This document shows, piece by piece, positions 14,972-24,740 of a DNA stretch of 64,000 bases (its first letter is position 1; every line of letters begins with the position of its first letter). The notes under the pieces were generated by a model. It was given only the letters and a program-made list of their open reading frames with translations. It was not told where the DNA came from and searched no databases. The DNA lies in contig NZ_DASZBH010000004.1 in NCBI RefSeq assembly GCF_035944355.1, positions 1 to 64,000 on the forward strand, in the 5' to 3' direction. Position numbers and translations under genes: made by a program. The DNA comes from Frateuria_A sp035944355 (GTDB taxonomy: Bacteria > Pseudomonadota > Gammaproteobacteria > Xanthomonadales > Rhodanobacteraceae).

Positions 14972-17062
14972 GTGGCCGTGTACAGAGCAATCGCTGTGGG
15001 ACTCCTGCGTGCCGTTGCGATGACCGGGTTGGGACTGGTTGTCCATACGTCACGCGCGGAGCCCGCTTCCGTTCGACAACTGGTTGAGGTCGTCGACTTC
15101 GGCGGTGCGTCTGTTTCGCCGGATGGGCGCCTGGTTGCATTTCGAACCGAGCAGGCGTCCATCGAGCGGAACACCTATGAGACCGTCTGGTATGTGCAAC
15201 CGATCGATGGTTCTTCACCGCCACGACGGCTGGGGGAGGGCGGTGCGCCACTGCGGGATAGCGGCGGATTGTCCATACGTGAGGCTGCCGTGTGGTCTCC
15301 AGATGGTCGGTGGATCTTCTATCGCGCTGTCATGGACGGGCGGGTCGAGGTGTGGCGCGCAGCGGTGGATGGATCCCGGACCGAGCCGGTAGCGCGTGAT
15401 TCGGCGAACGTTCGCGCTTTCGCGCTCAATGCCGACGGCTCGGTGCTCAAATACAGCGTCGGCGCGACGCGCGAAGATGTGGTCACCGCGGAAATGGCCG
15501 AATACGACCGCGGTGTGCACATCGACAGAACGGTTCCGCTGGGAGATAGCCTGTTCCGCTCGGGTTACCACGAGGGACGCCTCGCGACGCAGCGCCTGGT
15601 CAGCAACGAGTTGGAGCGCTTTCCACTGCTTTCCCAAGTGCCCGATCGCTGGAAAGAGATCGATCTGTCGGCGGGTGTAAGCAAGGATCTTCCGCTCGAC
15701 GAGGTGCGGGCGAGTCCGCTGAAACCTTCCGACCTTCCGCCAGCGTTGGGAAAGGTCTCCCAAGTTGCGGAAGATTCGAACAGCGGGCGCGTCGCCATAC
15801 TGACTCGTTCGGACGAACGGGGCGTTCTGAGGGAGCGCCCCGCGGTCGAGTTGTCGGTGCTACCAAAACGGAACGCTCGGCGGCCTGTGAAGTGCGCAGC
15901 GGAATCATGCGTCGACAAGCCGATTACGGATATCGCGTGGCGACCAGGGAGCGACGAGGTCGTCTTCACGGTGACTGCTCCCGACAACAGCCAGGCGATT
16001 TTCCGGTGGAATGTCCTCAGCGGAACTGCGCGCGAGGTGACCCGGTCGCGTGGGCAGATCGGAGGAGGGGGGCGCTGGGAGCCCGGACCGTGTGCCGTAT
16101 CGTTCAAGGCGATGGTGTGTGTTGCCGCCGAAGCGGGCATCCCGCCTCGCCTCGAGAGGATCGATCTCGAATCGGGGCGACACCGGATACTTTTCGATCC
16201 GAACGCGGCGCTGGCTTGGGAGATGGGATCGGTTCCGGTGCATTCGATCGAGTGGACCGATCCCAAAGGCACGCATTTCACCGGGCAGTTCTATCCGGCG
16301 AAGGCGACAGGCGATAAGCCTCCTCCGCTATTCATCGCCTACTACCGGTGCTCGGGCTTTCTGCGTGGCGGCATGGGGGACGAATGGCCGCTTGCCACCT
16401 TGGCTGCGAACGGTATTGCGGCGCTGTGCATCAATGCGGCCCCCGCAATGGATGACGCGATCGGTCGCTACGAGCAAGGGCGCACCGCGGTCGAGAGCGT
16501 GGTTGATTACCTAGGGTCGCGTGGCGACATCGACCCGGCGCGGGTAGGCATGGGCGGGCTGAGTTTCGGTGCAGAAGTCGCCATGTGGACTGCGATGAAT
16601 TCGCGCACACCTCTTGCCATATCGATCAGCACGCCAGTGATGTCCCCGACCGTACGCCTGCTGTTTAGCCTGTGGGGGGATGTCTATTTCTCGCGGCTGC
16701 ATCGCTACTGGCAACTCGGTGCTCCAGAAGAGACGCCGGAGCGTTGGCGGCTGATCTCTCCTTCCTACGACATCGATCGGGTGCGCGCGCCGGTGTTGAT
16801 GCAGATGTCGGAGCAGGAGTACAGGTCATCGCTCGATTACGCGGTGCCAATGATTCGGGCGAACCGGGCCGACGTCTACGTATTTCCAAACGAGCCGCAC
16901 CAGAAGTTCCAGCCTCAGCACAAACTGGCCGTTTACGAGCGCAACCTGGACTGGTTTCGGTTCTGGTTGCTGGGCCGCGAGGACAGCAATCCAGCCAAGA
17001 CCGCCCAGTACGCCCGCTGGCGCACAATGCGGCAGAGCATGGCTAGCGAGAATGCGAAGTAG
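14972..17062 (+). CDS. Lasso peptide isopeptidase (S9 prolyl-oligopeptidase family)
   Basis: Enzyme expected to hydrolyse the macrolactam bond of the cognate lasso peptide after uptake, linearising it. The 696-residue protein has an N-terminal signal-like segment (IAVGLLRAVAMTGLGLVV), a beta-propeller region (repeats such as SPDGRLVAFRTE and SPDGRWIFYRAV) and a C-terminal alpha/beta hydrolase domain. Catalytic residues: Ser531 in GMGGLSFGAE, His643 in FPNEPHQKF, acid probably Glu614 or Glu616 in MQMSEQEYR. Starts at GTG 14972 (a second GTG lies two codons on). It ends three bases before the convergent cyclase stop. The locus context separates it from ordinary dipeptidyl peptidases. Confidence 0.92.
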   Translation: MAVYRAIAVGLLRAVAMTGLGLVVHTSRAEPASVRQLVEVVDFGGASVSPDGRLVAFRTEQASIERNTYETVWYVQPIDGSSPPRRLGEGGAPLRDSGGLSIREAAVWSPDGRWIFYRAVMDGRVEVWRAAVDGSRTEPVARDSANVRAFALNADGSVLKYSVGATREDVVTAEMAEYDRGVHIDRTVPLGDSLFRSGYHEGRLATQRLVSNELERFPLLSQVPDRWKEIDLSAGVSKDLPLDEVRASPLKPSDLPPALGKVSQVAEDSNSGRVAILTRSDERGVLRERPAVELSVLPKRNARRPVKCAAESCVDKPITDIAWRPGSDEVVFTVTAPDNSQAIFRWNVLSGTAREVTRSRGQIGGGGRWEPGPCAVSFKAMVCVAAEAGIPPRLERIDLESGRHRILFDPNAALAWEMGSVPVHSIEWTDPKGTHFTGQFYPAKATGDKPPPLFIAYYRCSGFLRGGMGDEWPLATLAANGIAALCINAAPAMDDAIGRYEQGRTAVESVVDYLGSRGDIDPARVGMGGLSFGAEVAMWTAMNSRTPLAISISTPVMSPTVRLLFSLWGDVYFSRLHRYWQLGAPEETPERWRLISPSYDIDRVRAPVLMQMSEQEYRSSLDYAVPMIRANRADVYVFPNEPHQKFQPQHKLAVYERNLDWFRFWLLGREDSNPAKTAQYARWRTMRQSMASENAK

Positions 17063-17065
17063 CCT

Positions 17066-18826
17066 TCATCCCGACAGGCGCGACTGTTGACGAATCCAGT
17101 TCTCGAGGGTGCACAACTGGAACATGCGCATGAAGGCGCTGTCGCTTCGCGGCGGTTCTCCCTGGGAGAACTGGCGCAGGGCCTGGCCGTCCAAAAGGCC
17201 GTGTGATTCCAGCTCGCCGTCAAGGAGAAAGTCGAGCATCTTGTCTACTTTCCGCCGATACAGCGCGCCCAGATAAGCGGTAAATGAGCCCTTGCTCTTT
17301 CGCGCAAGGATCATGGGCGGAAGTACGTCGGAGAACGCGCTCCGGGCGATTGCGCGGTTCTGTCCACCGGAAAACCACATCCAGCTCGGCGCTCTTAGGC
17401 ATGCCTCGATGACAGGCTGGGACAGCAAGGGCATTCTGACAGGGCGATTCAAGCCGCGTGGGCAGCTGTCCCGGAAGAATTGCGTGGCGCTGAGCTCGAA
17501 GATGCGTTGCCGGTCGCCGGGAAGGGACCTGGGCGGTTGGGATAGCCAGGGATGAAGCTCCGGCTCGGGAAGGGGCGTGCGTGAAGACAGCAACCAGTGG
17601 TCGATGCCGTGTTGATGGCCTTTCGACCGAAGAAGCTTTCGCAAGGTGAGGCGGCCGGCCTTCCAGTAGGTGCACTGATGAAACGCGGATATGTCTCGAA
17701 CGGCCTGAATCCCGGTGGATAGGCCGGCCCCGCGGAACGCGTCAACCGCGGGCGCGGCGTTGGTGAGATAGCAGAACACGGTGTCTCCCCCGGCGCCCGA
17801 GAAATAGCTGTTCGCGCCACTGCGTTCTGCAGTTGCCTCCATGATCCGGTCGACGGCGTACTGGAGCGGTCCGATGACGGGCGTAACGAATTCCTGCGGA
17901 ACCGCGAAGTCGAAAGGTGCGTCGTAGCGAAGCTCGGTCACCGATAGCTCGGTCCCAAGCATGCGGGCGACCAGGCTTCCGTACTCTCTCTCGTCCCCGC
18001 CTGGGACCGGCGTCGTCAACGTGCCGCATGCCACCGTGGCTTGCGAATGCTTTAGGCAGGCCCCGACGATCGAGGAATCCAGGCCGCCGGACAGTTCGAG
18101 CAAGACCGATTCGTCGCGATCAGCCCACGTATTGACGACCACCATGATGGCGCGTCGGATGGCCGATGCCGCTTCCTGTCCGTCGGCGTAGCGCTGGTTC
18201 CGGCCGACGAAGTTCCAGGGACTCCAGGCTTGGTCGATGCGTACGTTTCCGTCCTGCAGGAGCAGTGTGCAGCCCGGCAATAGTTCGTTGACGCCGGCCA
18301 GGCCGGTACGGCTTGTTTTCAGATCGGGGTAGATCAAGCGATGTGCCATGTAATCGAAATCGACACGCCTTCGATAAAGACCCAGGCGTACCGCCAGTGA
18401 GATATCCGACGTCACAAAGCCCTTTCCGTTGGAGAGCGAGTACACGCACTGGAGCTCGCAGGCATGGGATGGGCTGCGCGTTATGCTGATTGCGCACGGG
18501 CCCGTCCCCTCAGGCATCACGATGACGTAATCGCCCCAGCAGTTCTCGAGGATGTGATGTCGGATGGCATTGCTCGATGGAGGGCAGGCAAGCTGGCCGG
18601 CGTTCCGGATGACTTCTCCGCTAAGGGAGTACAGAGCACCCAGGACGACCCCGTCGTTGGGCAGCCGGACCATGGACGTGTCACTGGTTGCAAAAATGCT
18701 GATCGCACCGAATGTCGTCCGAAGATGCAGGCCGGCCGCCTGCAACGTAGTGCTCGGCTCGGCCGGTTCCACGCTACTACCCGGTCGGTCATCTCCGCTT
18801 GCCTGCAGGAAAAAAGAGCCGCCCAT
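17066..18826 (-). CDS. Lasso peptide macrolactam synthetase (C protein, asparagine synthase-like)
   Basis: ATP-dependent enzyme that adenylates the ring Glu of the core peptide and closes the bond to the new N-terminal Gly. The 586-residue protein is built like class B asparagine synthetase: a degenerate glutaminase half without the N-terminal Cys nucleophile (it starts MGGSF), then the synthetase half with the ATP pyrophosphatase loop ELSGGLDSS at residues 245-252 and YFSGAGGDTVF. Start ATG 18826 overlaps the B gene stop as TGATG, giving translational coupling. Asparagine synthetase itself is unlikely in this context. Confidence 0.95.
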   Translation of the reverse strand: MGGSFFLQASGDDRPGSSVEPAEPSTTLQAAGLHLRTTFGAISIFATSDTSMVRLPNDGVVLGALYSLSGEVIRNAGQLACPPSSNAIRHHILENCWGDYVIVMPEGTGPCAISITRSPSHACELQCVYSLSNGKGFVTSDISLAVRLGLYRRRVDFDYMAHRLIYPDLKTSRTGLAGVNELLPGCTLLLQDGNVRIDQAWSPWNFVGRNQRYADGQEAASAIRRAIMVVVNTWADRDESVLLELSGGLDSSIVGACLKHSQATVACGTLTTPVPGGDEREYGSLVARMLGTELSVTELRYDAPFDFAVPQEFVTPVIGPLQYAVDRIMEATAERSGANSYFSGAGGDTVFCYLTNAAPAVDAFRGAGLSTGIQAVRDISAFHQCTYWKAGRLTLRKLLRSKGHQHGIDHWLLSSRTPLPEPELHPWLSQPPRSLPGDRQRIFELSATQFFRDSCPRGLNRPVRMPLLSQPVIEACLRAPSWMWFSGGQNRAIARSAFSDVLPPMILARKSKGSFTAYLGALYRRKVDKMLDFLLDGELESHGLLDGQALRQFSQGEPPRSDSAFMRMFQLCTLENWIRQQSRLSG

Positions 18827-19491
18827 CAGATCACCTGGACGACGGTATACGCCCGAGTGTGTCCGAGCGTGTCGTTTAGGACGATCTTCCCGGATTGCAC
18901 CCAGCAATGCGCTGAGAACGGATCGCTCGTCACGCCAAAGACGATGCTGGCGTAAAGGTCCCGCCTCGCCAGGAAGGTGGTGAGCGATAGCGAATCCAAA
19001 AGGCAGCGGTTCTCGACAGGAACAAGCTTGCGCGCCTTCAGGAAGGTGAGTGTCTCCTTGAGAAGGCGCGGTTCGATATCGCAGCGATCGAGCGCGCCAG
19101 TCCGGCGCCTGCGGGCGACCGTGTTATTCAGGGTCGCTTTCAGGCTGCGTGTCTTCAGCTGAATTTGCGTCCAGCACACGATGGCAAGCGCTTCAACTAC
19201 AGCGCTCCTGCCATTGGGGGTGAGAGGGGAGGGCAGTTCCAACGCACTGAGGGATGCATTTTCGATGGGGTGCCGCGCGGCGCTTGGGGATGGCGGAGCG
19301 GCCGTAAGGATGTTGCGTTCGACTAGAGGCGCAACATCGGCCATGCCATCGGTGCCTTCGACATGCGCAACAAAGATGCGCTCCAGGTCGGTCGAAAGGC
19401 GGAAGTAGCGATCATTCCGTATATCCAGGAAGATCAAGCGCCCATCAATGCGGCAGAACGACAGATCGTCTTGCAGTCTGTATGAAGCCAT
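18826..19491 (-). CDS. Lasso peptide B protein (RRE plus transglutaminase-like protease)
   Basis: Cytoplasmic leader-binding and leader-cleaving protein. Residues 1-85 form a PqqD-like RiPP recognition element (LIFLDIRNDRYFRLSTDLER), and residues 95-221 the B2-type cysteine protease with catalytic Cys163 (NRCLLDSLSL), His195 (SAHCWVQ) and Asp207 (LNDTLGH). At 221 residues it is a fused B1+B2 protein, the usual proteobacterial form. ATG 19491 follows AGGAGA. It sits between precursor and cyclase and is coupled to the latter by a one-base overlap. It should cut after Lys27 of the precursor. Confidence 0.95.
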   Translation of the reverse strand: MASYRLQDDLSFCRIDGRLIFLDIRNDRYFRLSTDLERIFVAHVEGTDGMADVAPLVERNILTAAPPSPSAARHPIENASLSALELPSPLTPNGRSAVVEALAIVCWTQIQLKTRSLKATLNNTVARRRRTGALDRCDIEPRLLKETLTFLKARKLVPVENRCLLDSLSLTTFLARRDLYASIVFGVTSDPFSAHCWVQSGKIVLNDTLGHTRAYTVVQVI

Positions 19492-19511
19492 CGGGGTCTC
19501 CTGATCCGAGT

Positions 19512-19539
19512 GCGAGGCGCACCTTGCGGTGCGCCTCGC
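19512..19539 (-). repeat. 12-bp hairpin between precursor and B gene
   Basis: GCGAGGCGCACC (19512-19523), loop TTGC, GGTGCGCCTCGC (19528-19539); perfect stem with no T tract, six bases beyond the precursor stop. Probably a partial terminator or RNA-stabilising stem that keeps precursor mRNA in excess over B and C. Confidence 0.65.
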
Positions 19540-19545
19540 GGTTCG

Positions 19546-19689
19546 TTACTCGGAGATTCCGAGTTCGCCCAAGCGGCCGAAGGTTTCATTGACCGGCGCG
19601 CCGATGCCTTTCGTCTCCACGCTGGCCACGCCGAGCTCGATGACATCTTCCTGCGCGTTGATGCGATTCGCGTTGTCGTTCGTGTTCAT
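19546..19689 (-). CDS. Lasso peptide precursor (A), 47 aa
   Basis: Leader of 27 residues ending IELGVASVETK, with the conserved Thr two residues before the cleavage site (Thr26) and the ELG...ETKG pattern of proteobacterial lasso leaders. The core is 20 residues: GIGAPVNETFGRLGELGISE. Gly1 to Glu8 gives an eight-residue ring, the only 7-9 position carrying an acid; the tail is residues 9-20 with Phe10, Arg12 and Leu13 as candidate plugs. AGGAGA at 19696-19701 decides the start. Hand-calculated monoisotopic mass of the cyclised core is about 1997.02 Da. The gene is easily missed because it is very short. Confidence 0.93.
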   Translation of the reverse strand: MNTNDNANRINAQEDVIELGVASVETKGIGAPVNETFGRLGELGISE

Positions 19690-19708
19690 CTGCAGTCTCC
19701 TGCGGTTA

Positions 19709-19729
19709 CGTCATGGCAGCTCCATGACG
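19709..19729. promoter_or_regulatory. Palindrome in the lasso precursor leader region
   Basis: CGTCATGG (19709-19716), five bases CAGCT, CCATGACG (19722-19729): perfect 8-bp half-sites. It lies where transcription of the precursor would start if TTGAGA (19764-19759) and TACGCT (19740-19735), 18 bases apart, are its -35 and -10. Candidate operator for the divergent GntR protein. Confidence 0.5.
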
Positions 19730-19760
19730 CGGGCAGCGTAGGACGCGAAAAATTTGGTTC

Positions 19761-19787
19761 TCAAATGATTTTTGCGCTGTCATTTGA
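19761..19787. promoter_or_regulatory. Second inverted repeat in the lasso divergent promoter
   Basis: TCAAATGA (19761-19768) and TCATTTGA (19780-19787) are exact inverted copies 11 bases apart. The repeat overlaps the candidate -35 of the precursor promoter and lies close to the promoter of the GntR gene. Confidence 0.5.
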
Positions 19788-20047
19788 TGATTGTTCCGGA
19801 GCGTGATTAAAGTCCCGCAATGCGGGCATGGCTCGAAGCATCTTGCGGTTCCGTCGTGGGTCGGATTCACATCGCCCCTCCGAGACGACAGGACACAACA
19901 ATGCGGAACCCGCGGTACTGCTCAGGTCCGCCGCTTTCGGGCCCAGAGATTCTTGACGTCCGTCGAAAGTCGAAATTTCTTGCTGGGGACCGGATCCTTG
20001 TACGCTCCGGCCCGGGAGCCAGCCATCCGCTGACATGGAGTCGAACC

Positions 20048-20674
20048 ATGGATGCGATCCACTCCAAGAGCGTCTTCGTGTACCGGCAGGTCAGGCGCGC
20101 CCTGCGATCGGGGAGCTATGCGCCCGGTCAGCGAATCGATCCGGCGAGGCTCGCCGCGGAGTTCAAGATCAGTCCCACGCCGGTGCGGTTCGCGCTGTAT
20201 CGCCTGGTCGGTGAAGCCCTGATCGTCGATCACGCCCGCAGCGGACTGCATGTGCCCTTGCTTACCGAAGTCGCCCTGCGCGATCTCTACGACTGGATGG
20301 AATGCCTGCTGCTGATGGCATGCGATATCTGCGCTGCGACGGCAACTGCAAAGCCGGAGCCGCTGGAAATTTCCGCTGATGGCGATCCGGTCGTCCTGAC
20401 GTGGCAGTTGTTCGACGCGATCGCCCGCGCGACGTCCCACACGTGCTTGCACCAGGCCGTGAAGCAGGCCAACGACCGGTTGGCGCCGATCCGTCGGGCG
20501 ACGCAAGGCTTGTTCGAGCGCGGCCTCGAAGAGCTCTCGGAACTGCATCGGCTTTGGCAGGCTTGCGACATGCCGGCGCTGAAGTCCGCGCTGGGCGAGT
20601 ATCACGAACGCCGGAAGCAGCTCGTCCCGTCCATCGTGGCCCTCCTGAGCGACCGCAGCGATTACTTTCACTAG
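20048..20674 (+). CDS. GntR-family regulator of the lasso locus
   Basis: Transcription factor of 208 residues. The N-terminal winged helix fits GntR (VYRQVRRALRSGSYAPGQRI, then LAAEFKISPTPVRFALYRLV with the recognition helix, and a wing DHARSGLHVPLL). The C-terminal all-helical domain (LRDLYDWMECLLLMACDICA through SELHRLWQACDMPALKSALG) looks FCD/FadR-like and could sense a small ligand. ATG 20048 follows a GGAG site; upstream in-frame codons cover the promoter region and are not family-like. It is divergent from the precursor, with two palindromes in between, so it is the best candidate regulator of the lasso operon. Confidence 0.9.
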   Translation: MDAIHSKSVFVYRQVRRALRSGSYAPGQRIDPARLAAEFKISPTPVRFALYRLVGEALIVDHARSGLHVPLLTEVALRDLYDWMECLLLMACDICAATATAKPEPLEISADGDPVVLTWQLFDAIARATSHTCLHQAVKQANDRLAPIRRATQGLFERGLEELSELHRLWQACDMPALKSALGEYHERRKQLVPSIVALLSDRSDYFH

Positions 20675-20829
20675 GTCTGCCGGGCCCTTGGCTGGCCAGG
20701 CAATCGGGCGGTTTACCGTATGCCACGCCTGCACTAGGCTTCCGGACCGGACCGCACCCCCTGCACGAACACGCCACGCGGCGCGAGCTGCCATCGCGGC
20801 TCCATGCATGGTCACGGGAGACCAACTGA

Positions 20830-22479
20830 ATGACGAGCCGAATAGGCGATCAAGCGCCGATCGCGGCCCAGCCGCCCCACGGTGGAATCGCCAGCACCGT
20901 TGCTTCCGACCGTGGCCTGGTGCCGCTCGACGCCATTCTGCGCACTGACGAGCTTTGGCGTCGCCCCCACCGCGCGCCCGACTACGAGAACGAGAACCGA
21001 GCACTCGCCAGGCTCATGCAGGCTCTGAGCGAAGCGCCGCAGTCGATTCTCCAGAGGCTTGCCGATACGGTGCTGGAGGTGCTGAACGCGGACTCGGCGG
21101 GTATGAGCCTGCTCACCGACGACGGCCATCACTTTTACTGGGCCGCAATCGCGGGCGACTGGAGCCCGCACTTGGGCGGCGGCACGCCGCGCCATTTCGG
21201 ACCGTGCGGCGACGTGCTCGACCGCGACGCACCCGCGCTCTTCAGCCGTTGGGAAAAGCGCTACCCCTATTTGGCCGAAGCGGTACCGCTGGCGGAGGAA
21301 GGGCTGCTTGTGCCATTTCACGTCGGCGGCAAGGCGGTCGGCACGATCTGGGTCATTGCCCACAATGCGCATCGCAAGTTCGACGCCGAGGACCTGCGGC
21401 AGCTCGAAAGCATGGGCCGCTTCGCCTCGGCCGCCTATCGGACGGTAAGGCTATTGGACGCGCAGGAAGCCAGCCGCGCGGCTCTGGAAAGCCTCGAACG
21501 AATGCGCGATTCGGAGCACCGCTTCTACCAACTGCTGCAAGCGATTCCCGCCGCCATCTACACCACCGATGCCAGTGGAAAGATCGACTTCTACAACGAA
21601 GCAGCCGTCGACTTCGCAGGGCGACGTCCCGAGATCGGAGATCGCTGGTGCGTCACGTGGCGATTGCTCAATCCTGACGGCTCGCCGCTGCCGCACGAAG
21701 CATGCCCGATGGCGGTCGCACTGAAAGAGGGTCGACCGATCCGCGGCGCCGAAGCGATCGCGGAGCGCCCGGACGGCACGCAGCGTTGGTTCGCCCCCTA
21801 TCCGACGCCGCTGCGGGATCCTTCGGGGAGGTTGACCGGTGCGATCAACATGCTGGTGGACATCACCGAACGGAAAGAGGCCGAGCAACGGCAAAAGCTG
21901 TTGCTGGACGAGCTCAACCACCGCGTCAAGAACACCCTGGCGTCGGTTCAGTCCGTGGTGGTGCAGGCGGCGAAAAGCGCTCGTAACGTTGACGAGTTCC
22001 GCCATGCCGTCGAAGGCCGGATCCTGGCGATGAGCCGCGCCCACGACCAGCTCAGCCGGCGCAGCTGGGCCGATGCCGAGCTCCATGAACTATTGCGCGC
22101 CTGCATCACGCCGTACCTCAGCAAGTCCAACGTCGTGCTCCACGGCGAATCGACGATCGTCGCGCCGCGCGTGGGTCTGATGATGTGCATGGCGATACAC
22201 GAGCTCGCCACCAATGCAGCCAAATACGGCGCCTTGTCGACGTCGTCCGGCCGGGTCGAGATTCGCTGGGACGTGGACAGAGCCGATGCCCGCCGCATGC
22301 TTCGCTTGCATTGGCTGGAGCGCGACGGGCCGCCGGTGGCGCCACCGGAGCGCCACGGTTTCGGCACGCGCCTGCTGGAGCGTGGCGTCCAGGCGGAGCT
22401 GCACGGTACAACCTCTATCCGGTTTACGCCGCAGGGTGTGGAGTGCGATATCGAGGTTCCGCTGACGCGGGGTGAATGA
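20830..22479 (+). CDS. GAF-PAS sensor histidine kinase, HWE/HisKA_2 type
   Basis: Cytoplasmic sensor kinase of 549 residues. Domains in order: GAF about 55-215 (ADSAGMSLLTDDGHHFYWAA, VPFHVGGKAVGTIWVIAHNA), PAS about 225-350 (LLQAIPAAIYTTDASGKIDF), and the HWE/HisKA_2 core with phosphoacceptor His364 in LLDELNHRVKNTLASVQSVV, then MAIHELATNAAKYGAL (N box) and HGFGTRLLERG. No membrane segment. No response regulator lies nearby. Such kinases often respond to light, redox or stress; GAF and PAS ligands cannot be told from sequence. A link to the lasso locus is not supported beyond proximity. Confidence 0.92.
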   Translation: MTSRIGDQAPIAAQPPHGGIASTVASDRGLVPLDAILRTDELWRRPHRAPDYENENRALARLMQALSEAPQSILQRLADTVLEVLNADSAGMSLLTDDGHHFYWAAIAGDWSPHLGGGTPRHFGPCGDVLDRDAPALFSRWEKRYPYLAEAVPLAEEGLLVPFHVGGKAVGTIWVIAHNAHRKFDAEDLRQLESMGRFASAAYRTVRLLDAQEASRAALESLERMRDSEHRFYQLLQAIPAAIYTTDASGKIDFYNEAAVDFAGRRPEIGDRWCVTWRLLNPDGSPLPHEACPMAVALKEGRPIRGAEAIAERPDGTQRWFAPYPTPLRDPSGRLTGAINMLVDITERKEAEQRQKLLLDELNHRVKNTLASVQSVVVQAAKSARNVDEFRHAVEGRILAMSRAHDQLSRRSWADAELHELLRACITPYLSKSNVVLHGESTIVAPRVGLMMCMAIHELATNAAKYGALSTSSGRVEIRWDVDRADARRMLRLHWLERDGPPVAPPERHGFGTRLLERGVQAELHGTTSIRFTPQGVECDIEVPLTRGE

Positions 22480-22662
22480 ATCCCACGCCGCATCGGCAGC
22501 TGTCGTCTTTCGGTCCACCGATCTCCCAAAGGTTCGACTGCATTCGACGTACAGCTCGCGCTAGGATTCCTCGGCGACGCGGCCCGCCGCAGCCACCATC
22601 GCCCCTATCCCTGGAAGGAACGCCATGAGCACGCACTGCGCAACGCGGCGGGGTGCCCGCCG

Positions 22663-23618
<956 letters not shown>

Positions 23619-23619
<1 letters not shown>

Positions 23620-24380
23620 TGAACTGGTACGCCATCGCCGCCATCTACAGGTTCGAGATGGCCCGCACGCGGCGCACGCTGATGCAGTCGATCGCCTCGC
23701 CCGTGCTCTCGACCTCGCTGTACTTCGTGGTGTTCGGCTCGGCCATCGGCTCGCGCATCACTTCCGTGGAAGGAGTGAGCTACGGCGCCTTCATCATCCC
23801 CGGGCTGATCATGCTGTCGCTGCTGATGCAGAGCGTGTCGAACGCCTCGTTCGGCATCTACTTCCCCAAGTTCACCGGCACCATTTACGAGATCCACTCG
23901 GCGCCGGTGTCGTTCGTGGAGATCGTCGCCGGCTATGTCGGCGCGGCCGCGACCAAGTCGGTGATCGTGGGCGTGATCATCCTGGCCACGGCGCGGCTGT
24001 TCGTCGATTACCACATCGCCCATCCGTTGCTGATGGTGGCGTTCCTGCTGCTCACCGCGGTCACCTTCAGCCTGTTCGGTTTCATCATCGGCATCTGGGC
24101 GGACAACTTCGAGAAGCTGCAGGTGATCCCGCTCCTGGTGATCACGCCGCTGACCTTCCTCGGCGGCAGCTTCTACTCCATCCACATGCTGCCGCCGCTG
24201 TGGCAGAAGGTGACCCTGCTCAACCCGGTGGTCTACCTGGTCAGCGGCTTCCGCTGGAGCTTCTACGACCTGGCGGACGTCGGCGTCGACGCCAGCCTGG
24301 CGGCCATCGCCGGCTTCCTCGTCGCCTGCCTGATCGCCATCGGCTGGATCTTCCGCACGGGCTACAAGCTCAAGAGCTGA
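23619..24380 (+). CDS. ABC-2 type permease
   Basis: Integral membrane partner of the preceding ATPase, 253 residues with six predicted helices. It opens MNWYAIAAIYRFEMARTRRT, then SPVLSTSLYFVVFGSAIGS, YGAFIIPGLIMLSLLMQSVS, and later TPLTFLGGSFYSIHMLPPLW, the conserved ABC-2 region, and VYLVSGFRWSFYD. The length and order fit the DrrB/YadH class. Starts at ATG 23619 overlapping the ATPase stop. The pair likely forms a complete exporter, each protein as a dimer. Confidence 0.92.
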
Positions 24381-24728
24381 GGCGCGCGCGCGATGCAGCG
24401 GGACGGGCCGTGCCTGCCCGCTGCATCGCAGAAGCGGATTGGCCTTGATACCCGGGGCGCTGCAGCAGCACGGTGGCGGTGCCGAACGGACGGAGCCCAG
24501 GAAAGTTGGGCACCCGGTCAGAACGGGACGCAGCTTGCATCCCGCCATCGGCAGAGGGGCCCGGCTCGTCGCCAAATGGCGAGTGATCGCCGCGGGGCCG
24601 TGACTGGCTTGGCAGTATTCCCGCGTCCCGCCTTGGGATGGACGCGGACGCGGTACTCTTTGCACCGGTGCCATGCCCAAGCCCGGGGTCCGTCGATCGT
24701 GAGTTGTCGCAAGTGAGTTTCAGCGTGC
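24381..24728. other. Gap with no gene seen
   Basis: Between the ABC permease and the GH30 gene, all on +. No domain-like frame. The stretch 24640-24725 probably contains the GH30 promoter; no clear terminator was found after the permease. Confidence 0.4.
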
Positions 24729-24740
24729 GTGACGGGCTTG

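Noticed and set aside
13598..15046. A 482-codon minus-strand frame opposite the TonB receptor
   Set aside because: Composition is that of an antisense shadow, and it crosses the receptor/isopeptidase junction. The receptor frame shows full family motifs.
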